Assembly (NCBI GenBank): GCA_037349315.1
Contig: JBAIAC010000068.1
Coordinates: 19,187,001 to 19,251,000, forward strand
Direction: 5' to 3'
Source of the DNA: Chelydra serpentina
Lineage: Eukaryota; Chordata; Testudines; Chelydridae
Length of the DNA stretch: 64,000 nucleotides
The notes beneath the pieces are model-generated. The model was not told the DNA's origin, made no database searches, and saw nothing but the letters and a program-made list of their open reading frames with translations. The position numbers and the translations under genes were made by a program. This document shows positions 33,131 through 44,465 of this stretch, one piece after another; within the stretch, counting starts at the first letter, position 1, and each line of letters opens with the position of its first letter.

Positions 33131-33596
33131 GAACCATCGTTCTTCCCTAGGAGATGTCACTCACAGTAGATTGTACAGATCTGTGATCCCCCTTCTCATT
33201 TCTAGCATGCTTTGTTTTCATGAACACTGTAATAATTAACAATGGTAATATTTAAATCACCATTACTGGGTATCTGAGTGAAAACTTCTCGGAGTTTAAT
33301 GGAGAAGTCCACACCTTTCGGAGGTACTGTTCTAGATTGTCTGCAGACTCAGGAAGAAATCACTATATCCGATTCTCTTGGTTCACACTTCTGAAGTTTT
33401 CTTTCAAACTATAACAGCTAGAGACTTACTTTTAAAAAAATGAAAGCTGAGATTCTGAAACACAAGGTGGTTTTGGAGAGGTGCTGGCATGCCATCTGGC
33501 CATGCACGAACCTAATTGGGTCCTGTGTCAAGAAATATGGGTACACTGTTAAGTTTATGCCTCTTTGCCTGGTAGTGTTAAAACTGAATTCACTAG

Positions 33597-33745
33597 TATC
33601 AGAGGGGTAGCCGTGTTAGTCTGGATCTGCAGAAGCGACAAAGGGTCCTGTGGCACCTTATAGACTAACAGAGGTATTGAAGCATAAGCTTTCGTGGGTC
33701 AATACCCACTTCTTCGGATGCAAGTGCCACAGGACCCTTTGTCGC
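33597..33745 (-). mobile_element. PLE terminal unit with short inverted tail
   Basis: From TATCAGAGGGGTAGCCGTGT through AAGGGTCCTGTGGCACC, AGCATAAGCTTTCGTGGG, CACTTCTTCGGATGC, then an inverted stub GTGCCACAGGACCCTTTGTC. Same subfamily as 25301-25493 but the second arm is cut short. It is flanked by a 12-nt inverted repeat, GTTAAAACTGAA (33577-33588) and TTCAGTTTTAAC (33746-33757), rather than a clear direct duplication. Confidence 0.7.
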
Positions 33746-33757
33746 TTCAGTTTTAAC

Positions 33758-35480
33758 TAGTTAACTCGGCTCTTTTGCAATAACCTCCAGCTTCCAGTGA
33801 ATTTTCTGTTCTGAGATTTATCTCCTGCAGTCTAGAAACATGGAGATGGGTCCAAATAAAAATGTAAACTCCATGGATCAAGATCAGAGGTCCTCGCTCA
33901 GCCCTGACCCAGGCCCTTCAAATCCATGAACAGACACCTGGCCTGCACAGAAGGGGGACTCCACTGCCTCCATTGCAATGACCTACCCTGTTCACATGCA
34001 CCACAGATGGGCCTTTGTGGATTTGTCCTTAGGGAGAGAGCAGGCCACGGGCAATCCACTTAATAAAGGCTACAGCTATTTTAACCTTTGTGCAGATCCT
34101 CTGCACATTGTAGAACTCTAACTCTACTGGTGGCCGTTCCGAGGCAGTTGCTGAGGGAGAATTCCAGCATGCACAATTCTAACGTTTCACCTGTTTAGCT
34201 TAGGGCTGAACTTGGCCTTGAGTCTTTAAAACCTGCAATCTTCCTTTCTATCATCCTCTCTCTGCTTCTCTCTTTTCCTGTGCTCCGTCGTCTTGTTTTT
34301 TCCCTTTGGTTAAATAGACGAGCTTTATGGGGAGAGAAATTATTTACAATACCCATACAGACCTGCCAAAGAGGTGATTGACACCCACAGTCATACAGCT
34401 GCTATCATTCTGTATGACCTCTGCACTTTGTAGCAAATAAGGGCCAGCGTTTGAGATCTGCATGCATTTAATGGTGCATGCAAATCTTAAATGTTAAGCA
34501 TTTAAACAGATCAAAAATCGATTCAGTGTTTGGGGTCTAATTTGACTGCAGCGAGTTCAATTTGTAGTGTAACAAAGAGCTCTTTGACTTCTCTAAAAGT
34601 TGTTCCCGCCGATGTCAATAGGAGCTCAAAGCCCTGCTCAGCTCCTTGCAGCCACAGATCTTAATTCTGTGATTTATAATTAGGTGTGTATTGTGGAAGG
34701 AGAATTAAATAAGCAGTTCTCAGAAATTATGAATAAAACATGAACAGTTATTCCACTGCCCTTAAAAAAAAAAAAAAGGAATTCTTCTTTCATCTGAATA
34801 CACGGTGTAACATTTTTCTATTAGTGTCTGGCGTTATATTTTCTGAAGACTCAGTGCACCTAGTGTAAATATTTATGAGATAAGAAAAATGCTGGAACTC
34901 TTTCAAGGAAATCAGATGAGAACGTGTCCCCTGTACTTCAAAAATGAATATACAATATATGTATTCAAACTGTGCTCTTATTTTAAATGACAGTCTATAG
35001 AGAGTTTAGAGGGAGATCTGCGTGGTAAGACTGGACTAACATATTGCTACCTGGGTATCTCTCCAAAATTGGGTTCAGTAAACACAACAGGCATTCTGCG
35101 TGAAAATGCAGCACCGATCCAAACATAGCCTCTCAGATCCATGTATAAATCTATCAGCAAGTTGCCATTTACATTACCTAGTAAATTTAATAGGCTAACA
35201 TAATAGCTACACTTTAAAAATACAATTTCCAGAAGGCCCAGCCTAATCTTCCAATTTAAATCATTGCTTTCCAAAGATGTTTGGCATAACACATTGCATA
35301 TAGATTGTACTGGAACTGCCTGAGCATAAAACACAGATTGGATTCTGGGAGGGAGGGTGGGAGAAGGAAGATAGCTGTGAACTGTGATTATCTAAACAAT
35401 CTTTTTTTGCATGGGAGTTTTACCTCAGAAAGCTGACTGGTGCAGAAATCAGGTGAGAGGAGTTCATAAAGATTTTTCTT
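33758..35480. other. No gene seen in 1.7 kb
   Basis: Domain-free short open frames only. An A14 run lies near 34765-34778. Confidence 0.45.
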
Positions 35481-35483
35481 AGA

Positions 35484-35502
35484 ATCATAGAATCATAGAA
35501 TC
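35484..35502 (-). repeat. CR1 3'-terminal ATTCTATG repeats
   Basis: Minus-strand GATTCTATGATTCTATGATTC at the very 3' end of the CR1, the 8-bp tail repeat characteristic of CR1 and recognised by its reverse transcriptase. Confidence 0.85.
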
Positions 35503-35570
35503 TCAGGGTTGGAAGGGACCTCAGGAGGTCATCTAGTCCAACCCCCTGCTCAAAGCAGGACCAACCCCAA

Positions 35571-38474
35571 CTAGATCATCCCAGCCAGGGCTTTGTCAAG
35601 CCTGACCTTAAAAACCTCCAAGGAAGGAGACTCCACCACCTCCCTAGGTAACCCATTCCAGTGCTTCACCACCCTACTAGTGAAAAAGTTTTTCCTAATA
35701 TCCAACCTAAACCTCCCCCTCTGCAACTTGAGACCATTACTCCTTGTTCTGTCATCTTCTACCACTGAGAACAGTCTAGATCCATCCTCTTTGGAACCCC
35801 CTTTTAGGTAGTTGAAAGCAGCTATCAAATCCCCCCTCACTCTTCTCTTCTGCAGGCTAAACAATCTCAGTTCCCTCAGCCTCTCCTCATAAGTCATGTG
35901 CTCCAGCCCCCTAATCATTTTTGTTGCCCTCCATTGGACTCTTTCCAATTTATCCACATCCTTCTTGTAGTGTGGGGCCCAAAACTGGACACAGTACTCC
36001 AAATGAGGCCTCACCAGTGCCGAATAGAGGGGAATAATCACGTCCCTCGATCTGCTGGAAATGCCCCTACTTATACAGCCCAAAATGCCGTTAGCCTTCT
36101 TGGCAACAAGGGCACACTGTTGACTCATATTCAGCTTTTCGTCCACTGTAACCCCTAGGTCCTTTTCTGCAGAACTGCTGCCCAGCCATTCGGTCCCTAG
36201 TCTGTAGCAGTGCATGGGATTCTTCCGTCCTAAGTGCAGGACTCTGCACTTGTCCTTGTTGAACCTCATCAGATTTCTTTTGGCCCAATCCTCTAATTTG
36301 TCTAGGTCCCTCTGTATCCTATCCCTACCCTCCAGCGTATCAACCACTCCTCCCAGTTTAGTGTCATCTGCAAACTTGCTAAGGGTGCAGTCCACACCAT
36401 CCTCCAGGTCGTTGATGAAGATATTGAACAAAACCGGCCCCAGCACCAACCCTTGGGGCACTCCACTTGATACCGGCTGCCAACTAGACATGGAGCCATT
36501 GATCACTACCCGTTGAGCACGACCATCCAGCCAGTTTTCTATCCACCTTACCGTCCATTCATCCAGCCCATACTTCTTTAACTTGCTGGCAAGAACGCTG
36601 TGCGAGACTGTATCAAAAGCTTTGCTAAAGTCAAGAAATAGCACATCCACTGCTTTCCCCTCATCCACAGAGCCAGTTATCTCATCATAGAAGGCAATTA
36701 GGTTAGTCAGGCATGACTTGCCCTTGGTGAATCCATGCTGACTGTTTCTGATCACTTTCCCCTCCTTTAAGTGGTTCAAAATTGATTCCTTGAGGACCTG
36801 TTCCATGATTTTTCCAGGGATTGAGGTGAGACTGACTGGCCTGTAGTTCCCCGGATCTTCCTTCTTCCCTTTTTTAAAGATGGGCACTACATTCGCTTTT
36901 TTCCAGTCATCCGGGACCTCCCCCGATTGCCATGATTTGTCAAAGATAATGGCCAATGGCTCTGCAATCACATCGGCCAACTCCTTTAGCACCCTCGGAT
37001 GCAGTGCATCCGGCCCCATGGACTTGTGTTCGTCCAGCTTTTCTAAATAGTCCCGAACTACTTCTTTCTCCACAGAGGGCTGGTCACCTCCTCCCCATAC
37101 CGTGCTGCGGAGTGCAGCCATCTGGGAGCTGCCCTTGTCTGTGAAGACAGAGGCAAAAAAAGCATTGAGTACACTAGCTTTCTCCACATCCTCTGTCACA
37201 AGGTTCCCTCCCTCATTCAGCAAGGGGCCCACACGTTCCTTGACTTTCTTCTTGTTGCTAACATACCTGAAGAAACCCTTCTTGTTACTCCTAACATCTC
37301 CAGCTAGCTGCAACTCCAAGTGTGATTTGGCCTTCCTAATTTCACTCCTGCATGCCTGAACAATATTTTTATACTCCTCCCTGGTCATTTGTCCAATCTT
37401 CCACTTCTTGTAAGCTGCTTTTTTGTGTTTAAGACGAGCAAGGATTTCACTGTTAAGCCAAGCTGGTCGCCTGCCATATTTACTTTTCTTTCTACACATC
37501 GGGATGGTTTGTTCCTGCAACCTCAATAAGGTTTCTTTAAAATACAGCCAGCTTTCCTCGACTCCTTTCCCCCTCATGTTATTCTCCCAGGGGACCTTGC
37601 CCATCAGTTCCCTGAGGGAGTCAAAGTCTGCTTTTCTGAAGTCCAGGCTCTGTATTCTACTGTTCTCCTTTCTTCCTTGTGTCAGGATCCTGAACTCGAC
37701 CATCTCATGGTCACTGCCTCCCAGGTTCCCATCCACTATTGCTTCCTCTACTATTTCTTCCCTGTTTGTGAGCAGCAGGTCAAGAAGAGCTTTTCCCCTA
37801 GTTGGTTCCTCCAGCACTTGCACCAGGAAATTGTCCCCTACACTTTCCAAAAACTTCCTGGATTGTCTGTGGACCGCTGTATTGCTCTCCCAGCAGATGT
37901 CGGGGTGATTAAAGTCACCCATGAGAACCAGGGCCTGTGATCTAGTAACTTCTGTTAGTTGCTGGAAGAAAGCCTCGTCCACCTCATCCCCCTGGTCTGG
38001 TGGTCTGTAGCAGACTCCCACCACGACATTACCCTTGTTGCTCACACTTCTCAATTTAATCCAGAGACTCTCAGGTTTTTCTGCAGTTTCATACTGGAGC
38101 TCTGAGCAGTCATACTGCTCTCTTACATACAACGCAACTCCCCCACCTTTTCTGCCCTGCCTATCCTTCCTGAACAGTTTATATCCATCCATGACAGTAC
38201 TCCAATCGTGTGAGTTATCCCACCAAGTCTCTGTTATTCCAATTACGTCATAATTCCTTGACTGTGCCAGGACTTCCAGTTCTCCCTGCTTGTTCCCCAG
38301 GCTTCTTGCATTTGTGTATAGGCATTTAAGATAACTCACCGATTGTCCTGCTGTCCCAGTATGGGGCAGGAGCCCTCCCCTCTTGCACTCACCTACTTGT
38401 GCTTCCTCCCGGTATCCCACTTCCCCACTTACCTCGGGGCTTTGGTCTCCTTCCCCCGGTGAACCTAGTTTAAA
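35571..38474 (-). CDS. CR1 ORF2: endonuclease and reverse transcriptase
   Basis: Encodes the enzyme for target-primed reverse transcription. Counting from a GTG at 38420 (949 codons): APE-type endonuclease at about 33-245 with N37 (TNARS), E64 (ITETWWD), D169/N171 (MGDFN) and S236-D237-H238; reverse transcriptase at about 505-760 with D597 (FLDFSKAFD), VPQGLVLG at 654-661 (S is usual where L657 stands) and catalytic FADD at 683-686; then a C-terminal region with [12 protein letters not shown] and [11 protein letters not shown]. There is no ATG before residue 77, which is already inside the endonuclease. The frame stays open upstream to 38585, overlapping ORF1 by about 120 nt, so I place the functional start at the frameshift site 38468-38474, which would give an ORF1-ORF2 fusion. 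A non-AUG or reinitiation start is the alternative. Confidence 0.9.
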   Translation of the reverse strand, partial: FKLGSPGEGDQSPEVSGEVGYREEAQVGECKRGGLLPHTGTAGQSVSYLKCLYTNARSLGNKQGELEVLAQSRNYDVIGITETWWDNSHDWSTVMDGYKLFRKDRQGRKGGGVALYVREQYDCSELQYETAEKPESLWIKLRSVSNKGNVVVGVCYRPPDQGDEVDEAFFQQLTEVTRSQALVLMGDFNHPDICWESNTAVHRQSRKFLESVGDNFLVQVLEEPTRGKALLDLLLTNREEIVEEAIVDGNLGGSDHEMVEFRILTQGRKENSRIQSLDFRKADFDSLRELMGKVPWENNMRGKGVEESWLYFKETLLRLQEQTIPMCRKKSKYGRRPAWLNSEILARLKHKKAAYKKWKIGQMTREEYKNIVQACRSEIRKAKSHLELQLAGDVRSNKKGFFRYVSNKKKVKERVGPLLNEGGNLVTEDVEKASVLNAFFASVFTDKGSSQMAALRSTVWGGGDQPSVEKEVVRDYLEKLDEHKSMGPDALHPRVLKELADVIAEPLAIIFDKSWQSGEVPDDWKKANVVPIFKKGKKEDPGNYRPVSLTSIPGKIMEQVLKESILNHLKEGKVIRNSQHGFTKGKSCLTNLIAFYDEITGSVDEGKAVDVLFLDFSKAFDTVSHSVLASKLKKYGLDEWTVRWIENWLDGRAQRVVINGSMSSWQPVSSGVPQGLVLGPVLFNIFINDLEDGVDCTLSKFADDTKLGGVVDTLEGRDRIQRDLDKLEDWAKRNLMRFNKDKCRVLHLGRKNPMHCYRLGTEWLGSSSAEKDLGVTVDEKLNMSQQCALVAKKANGILGCISRGISSRSRDVIIPLYSALVRPHLEYCVQFWAPHYKKDVDKLERVQWRATKMIRGLEHMTYEERLRELRLFSLQKRRVRGDLIAAFNYLKGGSKEDGSRLFSVVEDDRTRSNGLKLQRGRFRLDIRKNFFTSRVVKHWNGLPREVVESPSLEVFKVRLDKALAGMI

Positions 38475-39481
38475 GCCCTCCTCACTAGGTTGGCCAGCCT
38501 GCTTCCAAATATGCTCTTCCCTCTCTTCATCAGGTGGAGCCCGTCTCTGCCTAGCACTCCTTCTTCTTGGAACACCATCCCATGGTCAAAGAATCCAAAC
38601 CCTTCTCTCCGACACCATCTGCGTAGCCATTCGTTGACTTCCACGATTCGACGGTCTCTACCCCGGCCTTTTCCTGCCACAGGGAGAATGGACGAGAACA
38701 CCACTTGCGCCTCAAACGCCTTTATCCTTCTTCCCAGAGCCACGTAGTCTGCAGTAATACGCTCAAGGTCATTCTTGGCAGTATCATTGGTGCCCACGTG
38801 GAGAAGCAGGAAGGGGTAGCGATCTGAGGGCTTGATGAGTCTCGGCAGTCTCTCTGTCACATCACGAATCCTAGCCCCTGGCAAGCAGCACACCTCTCGG
38901 TTTTCCCGGTCAGGGCGGCAGATAGATGACTCAGTCCCCCTGAGGAGAGAGTCCCCGACCACCACCACCCTCCTCCTCCTCTTGGGAGTGGTGGTCGTGG
39001 AACCCCCATCACTAGGACTGTGCATCTCATGCCTTCCAATCAGTGGAGTCTCCTTCTGCTGTCTTCCCTCAGATGCATCATTCACTCCACTCTCTGCACT
39101 AGTGCCTGTGGAGAGAACATGAAAACGGTTGCTCATCTGAATATGCGTTTCTTGTACATGGACTTGTCTCATACTCTTTCCTCTTCTGGAGGTCACATGC
39201 CGCCAATTATCCTCGCTGGTCTTCTGTCCCCGCTGCGCAGCCTGCTCTGAATCCTCACAACACTGCGCCCGCTGAAGCCTATCCTGACGTCTATCCAGGA
39301 ACTCCTCATTTTCTTTTATGGAATGCAGGGTTGATACTCGTTTCTCCAGACCTTTTATCTTCTCCTCCAATATGGAGATCAGCTTGCACTTTGTACAGAC
39401 AAAGTCGCTTCTATCCTGTGGAAGAAAGACAAACATGGCACATCCTGTGCAGGTCACGACAGCGGATCGCTCAGCATCCAT
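38465..39481 (-). CDS. CR1 ORF1: zinc-knuckle, coiled-coil, SGNH esterase
   Basis: 338 residues, starting at an ATG with A at -3 and G at +4. N terminus: CTGC...CTKC (C11, C14, C29, C32), a probable zinc-binding pair like that of CR1 ORF1 proteins, then a charged heptad-like stretch at 36-58 (probable coiled coil for multimer formation). Residues about 171-335 form an SGNH-hydrolase (esterase) domain with all four blocks: GDSLL (S178), PGARI (G202), HVGTND (N232) and DGLHL (D313, H316). Such esterase ORF1 proteins are known from CR1 and related LINEs; they bind element RNA, and the role of the esterase is unsettled. The last codons are GCT TTA AAC TAG, with the stop directly after a slippery heptamer. 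Confidence 0.9.
   Translation of the reverse strand: MDAERSAVVTCTGCAMFVFLPQDRSDFVCTKCKLISILEEKIKGLEKRVSTLHSIKENEEFLDRRQDRLQRAQCCEDSEQAAQRGQKTSEDNWRHVTSRRGKSMRQVHVQETHIQMSNRFHVLSTGTSAESGVNDASEGRQQKETPLIGRHEMHSPSDGGSTTTTPKRRRRVVVVGDSLLRGTESSICRPDRENREVCCLPGARIRDVTERLPRLIKPSDRYPFLLLHVGTNDTAKNDLERITADYVALGRRIKAFEAQVVFSSILPVAGKGRGRDRRIVEVNEWLRRWCRREGFGFFDHGMVFQEEGVLGRDGLHLMKRGKSIFGSRLANLVRRALN
38468..38474 (-). promoter_or_regulatory. Candidate -1 frameshift heptamer TTTAAAC
   Basis: In ORF1 frame the codons are T TTA AAC followed by TAG. Slipping back one base re-reads them as TTT AAA and continues in the ORF2 frame (CTA GGT TCA). The heptamer fits X XXY YYZ and is of the most efficient natural class. 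Nine nucleotides further on, CGGGG (38458-38454) can pair with CCCCG (38439-38435), a possible 5-bp stem. Function is inferred. Confidence 0.6.
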
Positions 39482-39930
39482 AGTTCCTTCCTTCGAAGAG
39501 TTTCCTCACTTGTGGCAGAAGCTACTCAGGGAAACCTGCAAGGGGGATGCCTCAGTAGGTTCTCTCCAGGCGAACTCCCAGGCTAACTCCACCTGTTTGC
39601 TTCTCTGCTATGCGCTGCTCCGCTGGTGCGCAGCTGACTGACAGTCTTTTTAGAAGAGTCTGCAATGAAGCACTCCCAAATCACACTTTTCAAACAGGAA
39701 ATCAAACACTCTAGCACACGGTCAAAGTGCCAAACTGTCCCCTCAACAGATACTCACTCCCCCGTCTGCAGCCACCTGGTTGCTCTGCCTCTCCCTTTAG
39801 TTTGGGTAAAAAGAATTAGGAATGGCAAGGATAGCTTGCCCCCTTCGCACTCCCCTTACAAACTCCCTCTCAAACTCCCCTGTTTGCAGCCCCTGTTCGC
39901 AAAGCGCCCTGGTTTCTTTCTTTGAACTGC
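39482..39930 (-). promoter_or_regulatory. CR1 5' UTR / internal promoter region
   Basis: Sequence between the ORF1 start and the probable 5' end, richer in G+C than the flank and without stable ORFs. In minus orientation it includes GGGGCTGCAAACAGGGGAG and GCAGACGGGGGAGTGAG. LINE 5' UTRs carry the internal pol II promoter; no TATA box is visible. Confidence 0.5.
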
Positions 39931-40979
39931 TTTGTCTTTGAGCTCTGATCAATGTGAATAAGACAAAGACAATTGCTCATTCTAAGAGCCAAATTCTGCC
40001 TTCAGATGTGTACATGCGGCTGGCACTGGTGTCACTTGGAGTCAAATGCACATCTCAGAGGAATGACCTTGGCCCCTAAGTTACAAGAATAACGATAAAC
40101 TGTCGTTGTTTTCTTCGTTTTAAAAAAAAGATTCTTAAAACTAGACTGAATAAAGCACGAGAAGACACATTTTGTTTTGTGGAACAAAATCCTGAGTGGG
40201 ATAGATGGATGCACTGCTGGCCTAATACATTCTTTCAGCTCAGCGATTTTATCTATTGCATGATACCAAAGAGTTAGCGGAAATGTTTAGTGTGATTCAA
40301 AAGGAGACTAACCTTCACTGACAAAATTAGCCTGGGTTATGCTCTAGGAGGTTATGATGTGGGGCCCTCACCCCAGTTTGATCGTACATCTTCCTCTTAG
40401 ATACTTTAGCCTGCTGCACCCTCTCTGACACCTTAGCATATTAGTTACAAGTGACCCATCACTTACACCCATTGGCCCAACCTGACCTGTAACTTATGCA
40501 AAAAGCTACATCCTTGCTCAATTTGCCCTTCAGAATTCAAATCCTGGGACTTTCACAAAAGTGCCCCAACTGATCCCAGTTGCCTTTGGGGAATACTTAA
40601 TGTAGAGCTCTATAGGTCACAATGAACATCTTGAGTTTCATTCAGAAGTAAAGCCGATGGCAAAATAAACTTCACAGAATAGATAGAAGATGTTCCTCAG
40701 GATAACTTGTGGAAGCAATTAGCATTCTGCTTTGTCAGAGACTACCAAATGCTCTTCACTGTAGCATATTGTGTGCATCACGGTAAAGTAATTTGAATAA
40801 ATCACCAAGGCAAAGATTATTTGGCGAGATCCGCATCAGAGAAAAAAGGTCATAACTTTTCAGTCAAATGCCAATTTTAAAAAGGGTTCCTGCCAATATT
40901 GCTAACTTTGAAGCACCCCCACACTCTCTATGCAGATGGTTGTGTCCCCACTCCCCATACCTTATAAACATGAAGGAAT
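39931..40979. other. No gene seen
   Basis: Ordinary A/T-rich sequence; nothing recognised. Confidence 0.45.
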
Positions 40980-41095
40980 TTAGTCTCATAGCACCCATCT
41001 GAGGTAGGGAAGTATTATTCCCATTGATAGATGGGGAAACTGAGGCATAGAATGATTAAGGGATGCTGTGAAGGTTCCGAAGGATGTATGTGGTA
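40980..41095 (-). mobile_element. MIR-like SINE fragment
   Basis: GAGGTAGGGAAGTATTATTC, GATGGGGAAACTGAGGCATA and GGTAGAGCTGGGA match the MIR body in minus orientation. Confidence 0.55.
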
Positions 41096-41108
41096 GAGCT
41101 GGGAATGG

Positions 41109-41410
41109 CTTGTATACATGGGGATGTTCATAAAAACTAATATGAATTAACTAATGGTGTGAATTTTAAATTGATTAGTTAAACCACATTAAATCCCCAT
41201 GTGAGTACTGTTATTCAGAATTAAAGTGGCCTTAATTTGGTTTAGTTTAAATTGACTTTGGAAATGAGTTAAAACTAAATCAAATTAAGGCCACTTGAAT
41301 GCTAAATGAGGTGTTCACACAGGGGTTTAATGTGGTTCAACTAATCCACTTCAAATTCATACCTTTAGTTAATTTGGATTAATGTATGTCAATATCCTCA
41401 TGTACATAAG
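41109..41410. mobile_element. 302-bp palindromic MITE
   Basis: CTTGTATACATGGGGATGTT at the left pairs with AATATCCTCATGTACATAAG at the right, and complementarity continues inward (TTAAACCACATTAAATCCCC with GGGGTTTAATGTGGTTCAAC; TTAAAGTGGCCTTAATTTGG with AATTAAGGCCACTTGAATG). No coding capacity; no clear target duplication. Confidence 0.65.
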
Positions 41411-41899
41411 CCCCAGATCCCCTGAGTCATAGCTTAACCAGGGTTAGCTTCTCAGTCATCTTCCCCACAAAAGGAAGACAGGAGACTCCATGGTAATTGG
41501 TTATTAAAATTGGTCCTATAGCCACTTGATGTCTGCAAAGATGATTTTCTTGATATAGCTCAAATGTAATGAGAAATGACACTGGGTAGTCATAACTTCT
41601 TTATTTACTAGTTTTTCCTCAAGGTTTAAATTGCATCCCTGGGCATTAAAAAAAAAAATCCTGATTTCATATTTCACTGTTGCCAACCTGGTGAAGTGGA
41701 GCAATAAAGAGTACAACATTTCAACGTTCATCAGTGAAATTTTGCCAGCTGATCAGTTACACATTCCCCAATTCATCAATTCAAAGTGAATCATTGTAGA
41801 GCATGTGAGTTGAAAGTTTGATAAGCTAAATTGTTTCTAAGATCAGTCATGGAAAAAAGTATTAAGTTTAGCCATCAGTTCAGTGTCATCCCTGGTAAG

Positions 41900-43270
41900 G
41901 GCTGTTGTATTTAGATGGATTAAATGGGCCCAAAGAGCTAAAGATATTAACATAACCCAGTCATTGTTTTAAACAAAGTTTGGCATAGAGAGACCTCAGC
42001 CTACTTAGTCCCATGGAAAACGCACCATTAAACATCATTTTAACCTTTTATTAAAGATAGAGGAAAGAAGGGAAAACAGTGAAAGTATTTGAAATGTAAA
42101 GTATTAAGTAACAATCTCAATTTAACAACATCCCTTGTTCTTTCCCTTTATCGGAAGGATTTTTGGAAGGAAAACCCCCCATGCTGACAGTCTCTTAGAT
42201 GGTATTAAAGATGGTAATAAGGGTCCTTTTGGGGGAAAAGACAAAGGTAGTTAAGATGGGCTGGCGCTGTCATAGTTGCAGTTGTCAGAGTTCAGTTTCA
42301 ACGACAAAACCAGACAAACACAAAAGAGGAGAGAGAAAAGACCAGCTATGTTGATGCTAATGGTGATGCTCACCTGTAACCTCACTGCTGGAGAAGCACA
42401 CAATCTGACCAGCTGCTCCGAGACATAGCAAACTTGTACCGGCATCAGGCTGTTCAGGGTGTGGCTTTTAGTTGCCTCTTCCTGGGCACAGACTCACAGC
42501 AATGTTGCGAACTATACAGTCTTGGCTGGCAAAGCTAGGCTGTTAGAAGGAAAAAGGAGAGATAGGAAAGAGAAATAAGATGGAGAAGGAAAAGGACAGG
42601 GCAAAGCAGGAGGAAAGACAAAGTCTCACATCCCAGGTGGTGATCAGGATCTAGCTGAAGCTGGTAGAGGTCGCAGTGTTATCTGGATCCCTCTCTCTGG
42701 CCCGGTCTGTGTCTCAGGTTTGAGACAAAGATCTGGGGTCCCAGGAGATGGTGTGGGCAGCCATGATAGCGAAACTCTCTCTCCAGTAGTCATTTTTTCT
42801 TCCCAAAGTCTCTTTCTTGAACGACCCCAAAAGGGAGTGATGGGTGGAATAGACCATCGCCTCATTATTTTGCCCACCAATTAGGCCTACTTCCTGACAA
42901 ATCAATTTTGGTTCTCTGATTTTTGATCTCACTCTGACTTGTCTACCTGGCATGACCTCAACACAGTCCTTGAATTATGGCAGTAGGCCCTTTTGTTTGG
43001 CTTAATTCAGTCTGTCTCACTTTTGCAACGTTTCCCATTAAACATTTGTTGTTTTTATATTTTATGAAGTTTTTAATATGTTTTTCACAGTTGAGCTCAC
43101 AATTATGATAAATGTATAGGGCCAATTATCACAACAGGGCTCAGCAAACAGCTACTCTCATAATTATACATACTCATGAGTAACACGATTGTCCTTAATT
43201 TTAACTTTGGGGAAAATGCACATTGACGTAAGGTTTTGGCTGTAGTATTAGGCCCCAGGTTCATATTTTT
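41900..43270. mobile_element. Unclassified interspersed repeat, possibly LTR-derived
   Basis: No domain is readable, but the layout (A/G-rich run at 42545-42615, dense non-coding body, A/T-rich right part) and a sense of familiarity with turtle LTR-type repeats (CAGTTGTCAGAGTTCAGTTT near 42280) suggest a dispersed element. I could not find TG...CA ends or a duplication, so this is weak. Confidence 0.25.
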
Positions 43271-44035
43271 TTTTAACAGTGAACATCTAGTATCTCTTAA
43301 AAGGCCATTCTATTGTGCGTGTGTGCTGTTATTTCTCACAGTACCTGGGGGAAGCCAAATATAACACTGACACATACCAGATTCTGGCCCTGATTTGCCA
43401 CTCAGACACAATGAAGAGTAATGGCCACAGGGCATCAGTTGCAGTTCCGTGATCCTCAGCCGTTCTGCCCAAGCGGAAGTTAGAGAAATATATGTCCTAC
43501 TCTAATTTCTGCTCATGCCAGTGGAACTCAGTTCCACTACACACTGTTCTGCCCCAGCATACCTCCAAGACACCTTATGCCAGGTGGTGGAGGGCAGCTA
43601 GCAAAAACAGTTTTGAAGTGAGGTTGGCAGACTATGGAACCCTAACCTCTATCTAACTAGTGTTCAGTGAGTTGTCTTGTCTTTGAATCTGTGGTCAATA
43701 TTTAGTGGGGAAAGATTTTATACAGTGAGAGAATTCACCTGGATCACCTGGATTGATCGGACTTCAGCTGTCGTTAAGACTGCACTGATCACAACACGTC
43801 TGCCATTCTTCTCGCACTCTTGCCTTTCTTCTCCAAGAAAAACAACACGAGAGGATTCACACTGTCTAGATTCTTATATTGGTTCCAATTATCATAAGAT
43901 TTGTAATGGCCACAGCATTTCAAAGCACCCAAGAAGACTAGATTCTGACTTAGACTACACAAGGTAACAAGGGGAAGTAAAAACAGTCCTACTGCCCTTC
44001 ATAGTTTGGCTGGATCTTGCGGGGCAGGGAATGGC
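43271..44035. other. No gene seen
   Basis: A 96-codon open frame at 43677-43967 shows no recognisable domain and is not called. Confidence 0.45.
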
Positions 44036-44465
44036 CAGAAAGAGAACTTGGGTCATCTAGTCTGACCTCCTGCATAACACAGGCCAAAGACCTTCACCCA
44101 GTAATTTTTTCATCAAACCTCTGTAGGAGACAGCATATATTTTAGAAAAATATCCAGTCCTGTCTTAAAGACAGCAAGTGATAGAGAATCCACCATATCC
44201 CTGGGTGAATGGTTAATTACCCTCACTTTTTAAAATGTATGCCTTATTTCTAGTCTGTCTGACTATCTAGATTCAAGTCTAGCCATTTGACCCCATTATG
44301 TTTTCTTCTGCTGGATTAAAGAGCTGTCTCGAAACCTCTTCCCCATGTAGAAACCTAAAGACCATGGTCAAGTCACCTCTTCACTTTCTCTTCAATAAAC
44401 TAATGGATTGAGCTTCTGTAGTCTCTCTAAAACATGGTTTCCAGACCTCTAGTCATTCTTATAAT
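44036..44465 (-). mobile_element. CR1 3'-end fragment
   Basis: On the left CTTGGGTCATCTAGTCTGAC and CTCCTGCATAACACAGGCC form a CR1-type 3' tail in minus orientation, followed by UTR and terminal coding remnants (AATCCACCATATCCCTGGGT, GAAACCTAAAGACCATGGTC) similar in layout to the CR1 ends at 13496 and 35481 but diverged. Confidence 0.65.

Larger units (their letters stand above)
35481..39930 (-). mobile_element. Near full-length CR1 LINE with both ORFs intact
   Basis: On the minus strand: a 5' UTR of about 450 bp (39930-39482), ORF1 (39481-38465), ORF2 (frame open from 38585, ending 35571) and a short 3' UTR whose end carries the CR1 8-mer repeat ATTCTATG (35484-35502). At about 4.45 kb this is the usual length of a complete CR1; most genomic copies are heavily 5' truncated. 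No stop or frameshift interrupts either ORF. The exact 5' boundary is uncertain by tens of bases. CR1 insertions seldom leave clear target duplications and none is evident here. Confidence 0.85.

Noticed and set aside
35047..35334. 95-codon minus-strand frame upstream of the CR1 3' end
   Set aside because: No domain, no conserved start context; likely chance.
37423..37908. 161-codon plus-strand frame
   Set aside because: Antisense shadow of the intact CR1 ORF2.
36956..37940. Other plus-strand frames of 60-100 codons inside the CR1
   Set aside because: All lie antisense to or out of frame with the CR1 ORFs and show no domains.
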